A DNA stretch of 64,000 nt from Tetramitus jugosus (lineage: Eukaryota > Heterolobosea > Eutetramitea > Acrasida > Vahlkampfiidae), in the NCBI GenBank assembly GCA_937625935.1, contig OW569366.1:186001-250000 (forward strand), in the 5' to 3' direction. This document shows positions 46,836-58,234 of the stretch, piece after piece (within the stretch, counting starts at the first letter, position 1; each line of letters begins with the position of its first letter). The notes below the pieces were generated by a model. That model was given only the letters and a program-made list of their open reading frames with translations, was not told the origin of the DNA and did no database searches. A program made the position numbers and the translations under genes.

Positions 46836-47372
46836 TCATAGCTTGATACTCAATGGCCGAGCGTTTGATCCCTCTAGGGCTCGCATGTGACCGGGAGACG
46901 AACTCGACATCCATGTATTGTTCCTTCTTTCTCTTCGAACTTGAACCACTGTGCTCACAAATTGAAGAAGCCACTTTGCAAAATAGCTATCACCAATGAT
47001 TTTGAACAAAAAATTGGTGTTTCTTTGTGTTGTCGAACGAGGTGCAGATCTTAATGCGACACTCAACTGCTGAGGATTGGGAACGAGCATCAATTGTTGT
47101 TGATTGTTCAATATTGTTGTTGTTGTTGTTGATGACGGTGCATGAGTAAGCATCAGTGGTGGAGTCCTGTCGTTTGAACCTCCAAACGTAATGGACAGAG
47201 GATGATGTTCATCTTGACTGTTCAATCTTTGTCTCTCACTCTTCACATGTTGGATGTGAGACAATGGATCCTTGTTGCCAATTTGTTTCAATTGTTGAGA
47301 GTTTTTGTTCCATGGGGTGATACCCAGGGCTACCGTTCCACAAATGACCAACGCAATGGCCAAGTCTAACAT
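46836..47372 (-). CDS. hypothetical single-pass membrane protein
   Basis: 178 aa, ATG at 47372. The first 20 residues (MLDLAIALVICGTVALGITP) form a signal anchor. The rest is polar and low in complexity (SSTTTTTILNNQQQ) with a basic stretch near the end. I do not recognise a domain. A 3' intron linking to the frame at 46974-46762 is possible. It is divergent from SNRPA1, 130 bp between starts. Confidence 0.5.
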   Translation of the reverse strand: MLDLAIALVICGTVALGITPWNKNSQQLKQIGNKDPLSHIQHVKSERQRLNSQDEHHPLSITFGGSNDRTPPLMLTHAPSSTTTTTILNNQQQLMLVPNPQQLSVALRSAPRSTTQRNTNFLFKIIGDSYFAKWLLQFVSTVVQVRRERRNNTWMSSSSPGHMRALEGSNARPLSIKL

Positions 47373-47442
47373 GTTCTCATGTGTGTGTATTCACAAGAAA
47401 AGATCTGTTTGTTCTTCTTTCTTCGTTGATCGTGGTAATGTA

Positions 47443-47456
47443 TTTTCGCGCCAAAA
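47443..47456. promoter_or_regulatory. E2F-like site ttttcgcgccaaaa
   Basis: Matches the optimal E2F element TTTCGCGC with its flanking A run, 47 bp upstream of the SNRPA1 start and between two divergent genes. Inferred from motif only. Confidence 0.45.
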
Positions 47457-47502
47457 ATTGATCAAGCAGTTGGTTGAACAATGCACACAAACACAAAAAA
47501 CA

Positions 47503-48292
47503 ATGAGACTCACACCGGAACTGATCCAACATGCTCCTCAATTTTTGAATCCTGTGAATGACAGAGAACTTGATCTCAGGGGTCACAAGATTGAACTCAT
47601 TGAGAATTTGGGTGTAACGAGAGACACGTTTGACACGATTGATCTATCAGACAATATCATTCGAAGAGTGGAAAATTTTCCTCAGATGAATCGATTGAGG
47701 CATCTACTATTGTCGAATAATCGAATAGAAACGATTGATGCGAGTGTGGCACTGCGATTACCGAATCTGGAGTCACTCGTGTTATCAAACAATGATCTCA
47801 AGGATCTGGATACTCTCATTCCATTAAAGAACTTTAAGAGATTGCATAGCTTGAGTCTGTTGGACAATTTGGTGACAAAAAGAGACAATTATCGACTATT
47901 TGTCATCTATCATGTGCCTTCATTGAAGTTTTTGGATTTTGTAAAAGTAAAGCTAACGGAGCGACAACAGGCGAAAAAAGTGTTTGAGGAGTCACGTGGA
48001 GCTGTGACTGCTGCAGTGTCAGAGTCAAAGACATTTACTGTAGGAAGTGTTCAAGAAGAAGAAAAACAGCCAATACCGCATATTGTATCTGGTTTAACAC
48101 AGGAGGAGAAAACAAAGTTAAAGGTAAGTCAAGTTTTTCTTGTTGCTTGTGTGAGCTGACTTTTATGTGACTTACTCTTTTGTTTTTACTATTGCATAGA
48201 TTGCGATAACGAACGCCAAGACGTATGAAGAGATGAAATATTACGAACAATGCTTGCTTACGAATACGATGCCAAAGGAATTGAACCAATAA
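47503..48292 (+). CDS. SNRPA1: U2 snRNP protein A'
   Basis: Two exons, 47503-48123 and 48200-48292, with a 76-nt intron (GTAAGTC...TTGCATAG) joining KLK-IAITNAKT, give 237 aa, close to the family's usual ~250. MRLTPELIQHAPQFLNPVNDREL is the family start. LRRs follow (LDLRGHKIELIENL, IDLSDNIIRRVENF, HLLLSNNRIETID, LVLSNNDLKDLD, SLSLLDNLVTKRDNYR) and a cap with HVPSLKFLDFVKVKLTER. The protein partners U2B'' on stem-loop IV of U2 snRNA in the spliceosome. The second exon supplies the conserved C-terminal helix (NAKTYEEM), which supports the splice. Confidence 0.93.
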
Positions 48293-48463
48293 ATGACATC
48301 GGACTTTTCAACTATCCCGACCGTAATAGGTTTTGGCGGTATCTTTCCATCCGTTACACGATGTACTACTTTTGTCAAAGTGTCTCGAAAATTTCATCTA
48401 ACACCACTTAACACTTCTGAAAAGAGATAGAGTCATATCTAGCATCAATATTGTGTTACTAAC

Positions 48464-51400
48464 ATGTTCAATAGTTTACCAACTAGCTCTGATCTACAGG
48501 GATATAGCACTTTAAACCTGTTGGAGGATTTGGAGCGAAATGTCGAGAATATTACTAATATTTACAACTTGCATGATGCTATCAAGACTCAGTCCCGTAA
48601 GTACCATTGTCATCCTATGTGTTGTTCAACACCAGCAGCTCTAATCTTTCCTATTCTCAGCTGAAAATAAGGAGAATATATCGTCTGCTGTTGCAAGTTC
48701 GAACAAAGTTCTCTCACCCACTTTGGTAAGGAAGGGTTCATCATTGACAGAGTCTAAACCACTCCCTCTCAAGGAAAGGGTTGAATCGAAAAAGTTGCGG
48801 AGATTAAGTTTCAAAAACAGTCCGATCATACATCTGTATGAGAGCACAGCCAATAGTTTTGATTTGAATTCCTCAATTGACTCTTCCGATATTGTCTCTG
48901 AGTTTCTTTCATCGAAGACTGCTCCATCCTTCCAACAGTTTGAAGTTCAAGTGGATCAGAGAACTGAAGGAGATAACCAGACAAAGGTATCAATGACAGA
49001 ATCTGAGGCCATTTTACGCAAAAAGGAACGCTCTCTTCAATTGAAAGAAAAGATCAAGCAGCTGAAGATAGAGCAGGAGAAGCTCATTAAGCAACACGAG
49101 ACAGTCCAAAAGTTATTCATTACTGATGATGAAGTCGAGGATGCTGATACGGACATCGAAATACTAGAGATAGAGGAAGTGCCCGCAACTCCATCAACAC
49201 CAAAACAAAAGGTATGAACATATTTCACCCTAAGAGTCAAATTCTCTGTGCTAACAATTTCTCTAGAGTGCTGGCTTGTTTGACAGATTACGGTCGCCCT
49301 CGTCGTTAATTATTCGCAGTGTATTAAACACAAAGTTGGATCCAGTTGAACAAGCAGACCCAATCGTTGTTGTTAATGAACAAAACAGGGTACATAACAA
49401 TTCCATTTTAGATCAAGAAGAATCTTCGGTTGGATCGAGCCCTTGTTCAAATGAGACTATTATGCAATACCTTCCATATCTTGTCGTCTCAGATCCTCAG
49501 AAGAAGCTTGAGGCGCTAAGAAATATAGTGAGAGTTCTTGATACAAAGCAACACCTACCAATGATTCAAAAGAGGAGCTTAGTGGATTCACTCGTAATAT
49601 GCTTGGAAGGATTTGACAACCAAGAAGATCATTTCAATCGCTTGGTGATTATTGCATTTTCGAAGCTAGGGAAATATGCCAATCCAGCCGCAAAACTACT
49701 TCTCGGTCTCCTGAAGGATCCTATGAGAAGACAGTATTTTGAGTTAGCAATCGAGTCACTGTTATGTATCGGTGTCATAGGTCTGAAGAGTTTGCTGTCT
49801 TTATGTTCAGAAGCGACTTCTGACTTTGACAGTTATATCTTGAGTCACATTGCCAACCATCAAATGATCCAGCAACATGTCATTATACCAACATTAATAT
49901 ATGAATGTGATTCCGTTGAGGGTGACAAAAGAACTGCGGCTGTAGGGGCTCTATTGAAGATGCAAGAGAGAGCGGTTGGAGCACTTTCCACTTTATTGAA
50001 CATGTTGATCGCTGGATCAGTTAGTCGTAAGTTGGTTGTTAGAGCAATTAAGAATTGTGGTGAAGAAGGTGAGAGAATGCTACTCTATCTCAGTCAAAAT
50101 AGAAACCATAGAGTAAGGGCATGTATAGCCTATATTCTTGGACGGAAGAGAGTTGAGACTAGTTCACTCAAAGTTATCGTCAGTACGGATTATTCATCAA
50201 TGTTGACTCAACCAAAGATTGTTTTCCAGAGAGGAGATGATGGTAATTGTTGTTATTCTTTTGATGTATTCGAAGAGAACCCAAGCTAACTTTTCTTTCA
50301 TAGAATCAGGCGATTATTTACTACTTGATGCTCGAGAGTTGATATCATCAATCAATCGTGGCTTAGCAGAAAATGCTTTTGACTCAATGCACGAAGTGGG
50401 GTATCGATTGGACTCCTCGATAACCCACATTTTAGTTAATTCTCTGAAGGTGAAATCTCAAAGTCTTGCATTTGGCACACCATTTGTTGTTGACAAGTCG
50501 TTGGATATAATCAAAACTAACTTACCTCTGGTGTGCAATAGTGATCATGATCACACTGATGAGACAGTTTCTCAAGATTCGGTGAACATATTGTCTCGCG
50601 AATGTTCGAAAACGTTAGCTACCATGCTTTCAGATCCTGAAGAGAGTGTGAAAGTGTCTGCTGCCATATCGATAGCAAATATAGGTCTTCCTGACGCTGA
50701 GCCAGCTATTGATGCACTTATAGATGGTCTTTCCGATCAAAATAATAAGATACGTGCTGAGATTCTACAATCATTCAGTCGTATTGGTACTCAATTGATC
50801 AATAGTCAAGCCTCCAAACTACCAAACATAATGAGAACTATAGCACCATTATTAAAGGATTCTCATTGGAACGTGAGAGCAGCTGCTGTATCTGCACTTA
50901 CAAGTTTTGGTACAGAGGTCAGCACAGACAAAGGTGTAGAGAAATTGTGTATACCTCTATTACTTAAGCTATTGAAAGACGGTTCAGTGAATCGAAATGA
51001 GGTTGCGAAATGTTTAATATCGATAGGTGACAAGGGTGTTTTGCAGGTGATGACATTAATGAGACAAGAAACTCAAACGACAGCCCAAGTTAGGAAGAGT
51101 ACTGCGTATGGCTTGAGTTTAGTTGATATCAAAGCACCATACATTGACAAAGTTATCGAATGTCTATTTCTATCAGCCAGAGATCGGGTGCCTCCCGTTA
51201 GAAGAACAGTTCTCGCGGCCCTAGGCACACTATCACAGAAGGATAACAACTTCATCACTTATCTACGACCTCGATCTCTGCTACCCTTCTTATACAGTTT
51301 TCTGAAGGATCGGGAAAGCTGTGTACGAGAGATAGCTGCCGAGGTCATCGCTTTATCAGGACCTCATGGAGAGTTGTTACTGATTGAGGGATTACTTAAA

Positions 51401-51712
51401 GATTCCAATAATGTTATTCGAGCCAGCGCCGCTTATGGATTGAAGTTTGTGGGACCAAGGGCCATCCGAACCTTACTACTGGCCCTAGATGACAAAGATC
51501 CAAAAGTATCTGAAGCTGTTTGTAGTGCCATCGAGTCTATGGAACCAGTTTCAATTGCAGAGGTTCTAAAGACACGACCCATTCAGCAATGCCAGTCGGT
51601 GATCCAATCTGCCAAAGAAATCATCACCGAATCGATACCCATATCTATCGCTTTGAACACAATGTTATCAAAACTTGTTCAGGAGTTGGAGAAGATTGTT
51701 CAACAGCAGTGA
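48464..51712 (+). CDS. HEAT-repeat protein with N-terminal coiled coil
   Basis: Four exons: 48464-48596, 48661-49211, 49267-50242 and 50304-51712. Introns are 64, 55 and 61 nt, all GT-AG and phase-consistent, giving 1022 aa. Residues 1-230 are polar, with a coiled coil near 185-215 (KKERSLQLKEKIKQLKIEQE). The rest is a long alpha-solenoid of HEAT/PBS-lyase-type repeats, for instance SVKVSAAISIANIGLPDAEPAI, NWNVRAAAVSALTSFG, PPVRRTVLAALGTL and NVIRASAAYGLKFVG. Such solenoids are scaffolds. I cannot name the orthologue; HEATR or condensin-like proteins and axonemal HEAT proteins are options. The gene starts 171 bp after SNRPA1, same strand. Confidence 0.82.
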
Positions 51713-51870
51713 AGCACATAATACTAAGTATCTAGGAGGTTCTTGGAGGTTTTCAGAATAAAGAATAGACTCATCAACAGTCCACAAAAGTTGTATTTAC
51801 AAGAGCTGTACTAAACGTAAAAAGCAACAGCCAATCCTAATTATATTCATCAGACTCCGGAGTCAATCAC

Positions 51871-52299
51871 TCAATGCCCTATTCGGTTGTTAGGTATGCT
51901 CTCAATGGCAGGATCATTGAAATCGTCGCGGTTGGAAGACCTTGGGCGTTGATGATTATTCATCAACATTGGAGATGGTTGGTGTGCAGAAGGAGCATTC
52001 GAAGGCAAAGCCAATAAATTACCTCTCACACCCGTCGCAGAGCCTCGGTTGTTACTGTCATTCCCATAATATCCAATACTTTGTAACTGAGGAGAGTTCA
52101 ATCTCCGTTGTTCAATCACCCGATTGACATGCTGTAATTCGGCGGAGAAACGATCAACCGTGTCAAAAACAGTGTGCACGAGAGCTTCTGTAAAGGAAAC
52201 CTTGTAATTCTTTTGTGCTTGCAATTTCCTCCTTGTTTGAACAATTTTCATGCTAGAGAACAGAGACGCCACTGCACCCAAGAAAACATATAGAACCAT
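51871..52299 (-). CDS. small membrane protein, unknown
   Basis: 142 aa from the ATG at 52299 (MVLYVFLGAVASLFSSMKIV). The longer frame overlaps the end of the GDH gene and is not used. One N-terminal membrane helix is followed by a helical stretch (EALVHTVFDTVDRFSAELQHVN) and a disordered Asn/Pro/Ser-rich tail. No domain recognised. It lies 97 bp after the GDH stop on the same strand. Confidence 0.55.
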   Translation of the reverse strand: MVLYVFLGAVASLFSSMKIVQTRRKLQAQKNYKVSFTEALVHTVFDTVDRFSAELQHVNRVIEQRRLNSPQLQSIGYYGNDSNNRGSATGVRGNLLALPSNAPSAHQPSPMLMNNHQRPRSSNRDDFNDPAIESIPNNRIGH

Positions 52300-52396
52300 T
52301 CTGCTCTGATCACAAGTTGCTTTTGTTTTTTGATGTGGAACAATCTCCGATTGAAGGTTCAAGGGAAGAAAAATCGAAGTATTGGAACTGTAGTCT

Positions 52397-53953
52397 TTAT
52401 GGCCACATTCCCAATTCTTCATAAGATAGAACAATTTTGTCAATAGCATTGATATATGCTGCTGTTCTGAAATTAACCTTCAACTCTTTGGATGTCTGGA
52501 GGATTTGATCCCAAGAATGAGTCATGGTTCCCTCCAATCCAGAATACACGAAATCTCGTTCATGAGATCCGTGAGTCACTAAGTCATACTCCGAATCTGT
52601 CAACTCCTTACATGCCAATGATTCGATGGCATTCACCATCTTCATCTTTCCCTCAATTTCCACCGCTCTGGTCAATCTTCCAAATTGAACATGACCCAAG
52701 TTCTTTAGCCATTCGAAATAGGATACAGTGACACCTCCAGCATTGCAGAACAAGTCTGGAATGATGATAACTCCTTGACTCTCTAAGATTTCAGCAGCAG
52801 CTGGTGTTGTTGGACCATTGGCAGCCTCTGCAATTATCTTTGCCTTGATGTTATGAGCATTCTTGAGTGAGATGACTCCTTCGAGTGCAGCAGGAACAAG
52901 AACATCGCACTCTAGCTCGAGAACATCAGCAGGATTCGTAAATTCTTTTTCTGCGTGGGGATATCCTAAAACAGTACCCTTGTTCTGCATGTAGGCCAAT
53001 ACGGAATCCACTTGCAATCCTTGGTCACTATACAAGCCGCCAGTTTTTTCGCCAATACCTATGATGATGGCACCAGATTCCTCCAAGAACTTTGCAGTAT
53101 GATATCCGACATTACCCAATCCCTGAACGACTGCTCTCTTCCCTCTGAGACCAGCTCTCATTCCCAATCTACTAGAGAGTTCTGGATCTTCAACAACGGA
53201 TCGGATAGCGTAGAACACACCCAATCCAGTTGCCTCATTTCTTCCTCGGATACCGTTTTGAGTAATTGGCTTACCGGTAACAGTTGCAAGAGCATTGATA
53301 TCGTTGGGGAAGAATCTCTGGTAGGTATCAACGATCCAACTCATCTCTCTTGGGCCACTCCCATAATCAGGAGCAGGAACATCAATAGAAGGACCAATAA
53401 TCTTCTTCTTCAACAACTCTGCCGTGAATCGACGTGTAATTTTCTCCAATTCATTGACCGTGTGTTGTGATGGATCAATCTGGATACCTCCCTTGGCTCC
53501 ACCGAATGGAACATCGACACACGCACACTTGAAGGTCATTAGAGTGGCCAACGCCTTCACCTCGTTGGCATTCACGTCCATTGCATAACGAATACCTCCC
53601 TTAGTGGGGAGTCTGTGATGCGAGTGTTGTGCCCTGTATGCACGAATCACCTTGGTAGTGGTTCTATTGTCCGTGGTAGTCACTTGAAGTGGGATCACAA
53701 ACTCATACATGCAGTCAACTTGCTTCATGTATTGCAACAGGGAAAGGTTGTAAGGCTTGGCAACCGATGCCTTATCAAAGTACATTTCAACTTGTTCGAG
53801 AAACTTGGGTTCCTTGATTGGCTCTCCCGCGGCCTGTTGTTTTGGTGTGGAGTGAACCTGTCTTGTCATGGCAGCTGGGTCAAATGGAGAAGAATACAGA
53901 TGGTTCGGTTGACGAGATGATAAGAGACGCTTGGCAATCTTTCGATGATTCAT
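52397..53953 (-). CDS. GDH: glutamate dehydrogenase, mitochondrial
   Basis: 518 aa, single exon. It converts glutamate to 2-oxoglutarate and ammonia with NAD(P). An Arg/Ser-rich presequence of ~45 residues (MNHRKIAKRLLSSRQ) suggests mitochondrial import. RLPTKGGIRYAMDVNANEVKA and VDVPFGGAKGGIQIDP carry the substrate-binding and catalytic lysines. DVPAPDYGSGPREMSW is the next family block, VVQGLGNVGYHTAKFL is the Rossmann nucleotide site, and AEAANGPTTPAA closes the domain. The length and the KGGIRY form fit the ~50-kDa type of animal, plant and archaeal enzymes rather than the fungal NADP type. Coenzyme preference cannot be told by eye. Confidence 0.95.
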   Translation of the reverse strand: MNHRKIAKRLLSSRQPNHLYSSPFDPAAMTRQVHSTPKQQAAGEPIKEPKFLEQVEMYFDKASVAKPYNLSLLQYMKQVDCMYEFVIPLQVTTTDNRTTTKVIRAYRAQHSHHRLPTKGGIRYAMDVNANEVKALATLMTFKCACVDVPFGGAKGGIQIDPSQHTVNELEKITRRFTAELLKKKIIGPSIDVPAPDYGSGPREMSWIVDTYQRFFPNDINALATVTGKPITQNGIRGRNEATGLGVFYAIRSVVEDPELSSRLGMRAGLRGKRAVVQGLGNVGYHTAKFLEESGAIIIGIGEKTGGLYSDQGLQVDSVLAYMQNKGTVLGYPHAEKEFTNPADVLELECDVLVPAALEGVISLKNAHNIKAKIIAEAANGPTTPAAAEILESQGVIIIPDLFCNAGGVTVSYFEWLKNLGHVQFGRLTRAVEIEGKMKMVNAIESLACKELTDSEYDLVTHGSHERDFVYSGLEGTMTHSWDQILQTSKELKVNFRTAAYINAIDKIVLSYEELGMWP

Positions 53954-54470
53954 GATTCGAAACTAAGAGTGAATATGGTAGTGATCTATGGTACAAAGGA
54001 GAATATGAGTGTTTTCTTTTTTCAGAGATCACAGACACCTCTGTTTTGTAACATCTGTTATCTTGCGTTCGTCGTCGACCGACCATTATTTTTAGACGAA
54101 CGGATACGGACTTTTGCGACGAGTCAACTGCGGCAAGTACTAAGATTTGAGCTTTACCACCAGCAAGAAAAGAACCAATAACTCATGGTTCGTTAAACAT
54201 GAGAGCTAAGGACCTCCGATTTAAAATTGCTTCGGAATTGATTCACAGCTGATCGGAGAATCATTCCTTGACAAGAACAAAATCGGAAGAAGAACACAAC
54301 ACTGTGAAATACATGATTTTAGAATGCTGATCGAACAGTTGTTGAATTTTAGTTACTACTTCACAATTCTCTCTAATGTGAGTATATACATGATTTTCAC
54401 CATTGCGCAGAGACGAAAGCTAAAGCTCACCACTTTTTCTTGTTTCTCTTTCTTGTCATGACACAAAAAG
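53954..54470. other. divergent intergenic region
   Basis: 517 bp between the GDH start (minus) and the next start (plus). The short frames here have no domain. It probably contains both promoters. No repeat or RNA gene seen. Confidence 0.5.
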
Positions 54471-55466
54471 ATGCTGGGTCATTTCATGATCCACACAGAT
54501 AATCATTCGCAAAATGTTCGTCTGTTCCACACTCTTTCTGTCCTACTGTTCTGCATTCTTGTTTATTGGATTGATTATTGTCAGAATGAGATGTCTTCTT
54601 CTCGCTACTATCATCAACAGCAACAGCAGTTGAGAAGAAGAGGAAACAACATGAACATTCCTGGTGATGATTATAATGAGGTTGATGACAACAATCATGA
54701 CTCCAGGTCATTGATGGATCATGTGCCTCGCATTCACTTTTCAGAGCATAAGCTTCGATGCTTCAAATTTTTAATCTTGTTTGTGTCGTTTATGTTGCGA
54801 TACCAACAATTGTTTTATATTGGTACGTGTGTACATAGTTGTTTTCTTTTCATTTTTTTGTAATGTTGTTCTTCTTTTGAATGACGATAAGGAAGATCGA
54901 TCATGGTTGTGTATTGACTTTATTTTGTGGATCTTACAGTGTGCAGAAGGTGTGCAACGGATCGTTTGCTAGAGAGAACCTATGTCATTCAAACACAGAC
55001 CTGTCCCAAAGATTCCTTTACAAAGTTTCAGCATTGGAGCAATGGACATGACCCAAGAACGTACTCGCCGATGAGAACAGTGTACATTAAGCATGATCGT
55101 GTCCACAAACTAGTGTTTATCACTGCAGAGGATGCTGTGAAATCATTGGAGGATCAAATGATAAAGCACAGCAAGGGTATCGTTGTTGACAAGGGATACA
55201 ACAAGGAATTAGGTCGGAGAGAGGATGTACCGTGCAAGGACCTGCATACTCTTGGATCCATACCTGAGACACGAATGAAACAAAAGGAGAAGGAAGAAGA
55301 GAGTTGGCTGTTTGCTTTTGCTTCGAAATTTGCTCAGGCATCGCAGGATTTCACCGCGTACATGTTCGATTGCGAGAAGAACGGATTTGATGAAAACTAC
55401 ACTGCGAGCACTCATGATTTATTCTGCGTGTTCCTATTGTTGGCTCTTGCCATGTTTGTCATTTAG
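54471..55466 (+). CDS. membrane protein of unknown function
   Basis: Two exons, 54471-54822 and 54940-55466, with a 117-nt intron (GTACGTG...CTTACAG) joining FYI-VCRRCATD, give 292 aa. Hydrophobic helices lie near residues 20-37 and 96-115, and a C-terminal one at ~275-291 (FCVFLLLALAMFVI) is a likely tail anchor. The loop between holds CRRCATDR, a Tyr/Pro-rich part and a charged KQKEKEEES stretch. I do not recognise the family. It converges on the GH125 gene, 40 bp between stops. Confidence 0.65.
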
Positions 55467-55506
55467 TGATGATATTCGATTGGTGCATGTGCATTTCCCT
55501 CCAGGT

Positions 55507-57177
55507 TTATTTGAAGAGCAAGTGCGGCTTCGCTTCAGCAAGTGTCAGGATGAGCTCGCCAAAGAGGCTGTTAGCCCAGGCGAACCAGTCTCTGGAGTAT
55601 CTGGTTACATCGTCCTTGTCAAAGCTCTCGTGCATAAAATAGGTCTTGCTACCGACAGCAGATTTCTTTAGAGCTTCCAAACAGTAAATAATTTCGTCGT
55701 CATTGTTACTTGTGAGTGCTTGTTGAATCAAAGCAATTGGCCAGATCCATCCTTTATATGTGTGAGCTGAAAATGAATGGTGCTTAGTTAGTCGGTTTTT
55801 GTAAAACAGTCAAAGAGCAACATAAACTTACGTGAGCCAATGCCTCTTGCCTCGGAACCAACATAGTAGAATGGATTCTCTGGACTCAACAAGACTTCTC
55901 TGGTCGTCTGATACAATGGATCTGAACTATCAATGTATCCCAGATATGGAAGAGACAACAGCGATGGTACATTGGCATCATCCATGATAGTGAAGTTACC
56001 AAATCCATCCACTTCATATCCAAATATGATCTGATCTTTGGCATTCCTTACCAACGAATTCTTTCTAATACCTATATCGATCGTGTTTGCCAAATCGTCG
56101 GCAATCTTGGCAGTTGATTCTTGTTGAAGCACTGTTCGATGGATATGTGCAAGCTTCTTCAACTCCACAACTGCCATGGCATTCTCTGCAACATTGAAAA
56201 GATAGGTTGTGTGATCATCAGAAGCTCGGAAGTAACTCTTGGACATTCCTGTTCTTGCATTCGGTTTCACTTCGAATGGTTCACCTTTTCTCAGGAAGGA
56301 ATAGGCAGGAGGATTGTCTTCCTCTGTTGATTTCTGTTGTACTCGTATCGTGTTCAATACTTTCAGAATGGCCTGTTGATAAATGTCCGTACGGAACACG
56401 GAGTCATCAGATGTAACTGCATAGAATTCATTGGAGAGTTTCAGAGAGTACAAGAGTGAATCGAGCTCGAATTTTCCTTCCCATACACCAGCTCTCATCT
56501 TTGGAACTCGTACATCGGACTTTGCCCATGGTGAAGGTTCAGACCCATCGTACATGAAAGCATTGGCGTATGAGTCGAGTAGAATGCTCGTAAACTGTCG
56601 AAACACAACTCCCTTGACCATCTCCTTGAGTTTTTTGTCCTTGGACAAGTATTTCATATAGGGCCACAATTGACACGTACTATCTCTCAACCACATGGCA
56701 GGAATATCACCAGTAATGACAAAAGTGTCAGGAAAGCCAGACTCTTGATAATTGATTGAAAAATTACGAATTGTTGTGTCCAAAGTATTTGGGAAGCAAC
56801 TAGGATAGACACAGCAAACATACAAACACATTGTGCATGTTGATATCAAGTACAAGCATGAGTGTCAGTGTTTATGCAGCATAGAAATAAATTTGCTGGA
56901 CAACCAACAGTCCTGCGTCAACAACCTCAGTTCAACAAGACAAAAAATAGTCATACTTGTAGAATACAGATGCCAGGTCAGCATCCTTCATTTGTGAAGT
57001 CACATTGGCAATCACAGATTCAATCACAGGAGACGAAAATGTTCTCTGTGACACTGGTGGACGCTTGTCCACAAGGGAAGATAGTGGTACGGTCTCAGAG
57101 AATCGAACCTGTGACATGAGCAGTACACTCACAAAAAACATACACTGCACAAGGAACAGTGCGGTTGGTTTCATCAT
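55507..57177 (-). CDS. GH125 exo-alpha-1,6-mannosidase-like glycosidase
   Basis: Three exons: 57177-56957, 56799-55832 and 55766-55507. Introns are 157 nt (GTATGAC...TATCCTAG) and 65 nt (GTAAGTT...TTTTCAG), giving 482 aa. The signal peptide (MMKPTALFLVQCMFFVSVLL) sends it to the ER, and secretion or vacuolar residence is likely. Family GH125 marks: TGDIPAMWLRDSTCQLWPY with the catalytic Asp, WEGKFELDSL, SYFRASDDHTTYLF, MDDANVPSLLSLPYLGY, GIGS-PHTYKGWIWPIAL across the last splice, and MHESFD near the end. The last exon restores PHTYKGWIWP, which supports the splice model. The enzyme trims alpha-1,6-linked mannose from glycans by inversion. Confidence 0.88.
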
Positions 57178-57344
57178 CTGTGCCTTGATATTCCTCGTTT
57201 GCTTTCAGTTTTCGATGTTTTCGACAACGAACGTTATCCCGACAAGACGAAACCCAACAAACGTTTTATTTTTATTCCAGCACCAAACTTGATCCTTCTT
57301 TTTGAGAGCAGGGACCCAAAGAAACAAAAGAAAACGAAACAAAA

Positions 57345-58166
57345 ATGAGCACAACAACTGATCTCTCTCAATTCACATGGCATCAATTTCAAGAGTACCA
57401 AGTCAAAGAACTCTATGAGGCTTTTCAAATGTTCTCCAACAAGAATCAACAACAACAAAAATCAAAGCTCACTTCTGATCAACAACAACAAAAATCAAAA
57501 GTTGTACCATCATCACCATCACCCTCATCACCCTCATCACCATCTTCTCAACAAGAAACCATCTCTATTCGAGAAATGAGATCACTGATTGAGACATTTG
57601 TTGGACTTGAATTCACAGATGAACAAATGATTGAATTTGTGACGAAATTTGATCCCAAATTGATTGAAGAACAACAAAAAGTAGTCGAACAACAACAGCA
57701 ACAACAACAAGAAGCGAACAATCAAGTCACTTCACCACCATCATCTTCTGGCGATGATCAACAACAACAAGAAGCAGAATCCACTAAATCTACTAGCACT
57801 AACACTAGTAGCAGCAGCAGCAGCAGCAGCAATGCAACAAAGAGTCTATTGGACGTGCAAGTCAATTTCCAAATGCTTCTCAACATTTTAAATGATCGAT
57901 TCAGACCGAATAGCAACACCAAGAATAATAATTCAGATGATCCATATGAACATTTGCAAGAATTGTTCAACATGTTTGACATGAACGAGAATGGAGTGAT
58001 TGGTGTGGCAGAGTTGGGACACTTTTTCAAACATGTTCTCGGAGAACAGTTGAGTGACACTGAATTGACGGAGATGATGAAGGATGTAAAGACCAAGAAT
58101 CCAGGTGTAATTACATTGGATGAATTTAGAGAGTTGGTCAAGGAGTTGGATATTGATTCAAGTTGA
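57345..58166 (+). CDS. EF-hand protein with Gln/Ser-rich insert
   Basis: 273 aa, single exon. Residues ~20-80 and 85-165 contain low-complexity runs (QQQQKSK, PSSPSPSSP, EQQQQQQQEA, SSSSSSSS). The C-terminal ~75 residues hold a pair of EF-hands. The first loop, DMNENGVIGVAE, has all Ca2+ ligands (D-x-N-x-N-G-x-I-x-x-x-E). The second (VKTKNPGVITLDEF) lacks the first Asp and is probably silent. An earlier EF-hand-like pair (ELYEAFQMFSNKN...FVTKFDPK) is degenerate. The protein is likely a calmodulin/centrin-type Ca2+ sensor, with partner unknown. It converges on the dynein gene, 68 bp between stops. Confidence 0.8.
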   Translation: MSTTTDLSQFTWHQFQEYQVKELYEAFQMFSNKNQQQQKSKLTSDQQQQKSKVVPSSPSPSSPSSPSSQQETISIREMRSLIETFVGLEFTDEQMIEFVTKFDPKLIEEQQKVVEQQQQQQQEANNQVTSPPSSSGDDQQQQEAESTKSTSTNTSSSSSSSSNATKSLLDVQVNFQMLLNILNDRFRPNSNTKNNNSDDPYEHLQELFNMFDMNENGVIGVAELGHFFKHVLGEQLSDTELTEMMKDVKTKNPGVITLDEFRELVKELDIDSS

Positions 58167-58234
58167 AATTGTTTTTAATTGTAAATTTTCATGGATTAGT
58201 AGTGATCACTTCTTGATGTCGTTGATTCACAATT

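Noticed and set aside
57100-57109. A perfect B-box-like gaatcgaacc (GGTTCGATTC on the minus strand), suggesting another tRNA gene
   Set aside because: The flanks do not form a T stem or an acceptor stem, no A box precedes it, and it lies in the signal-peptide exon of the GH125 gene.
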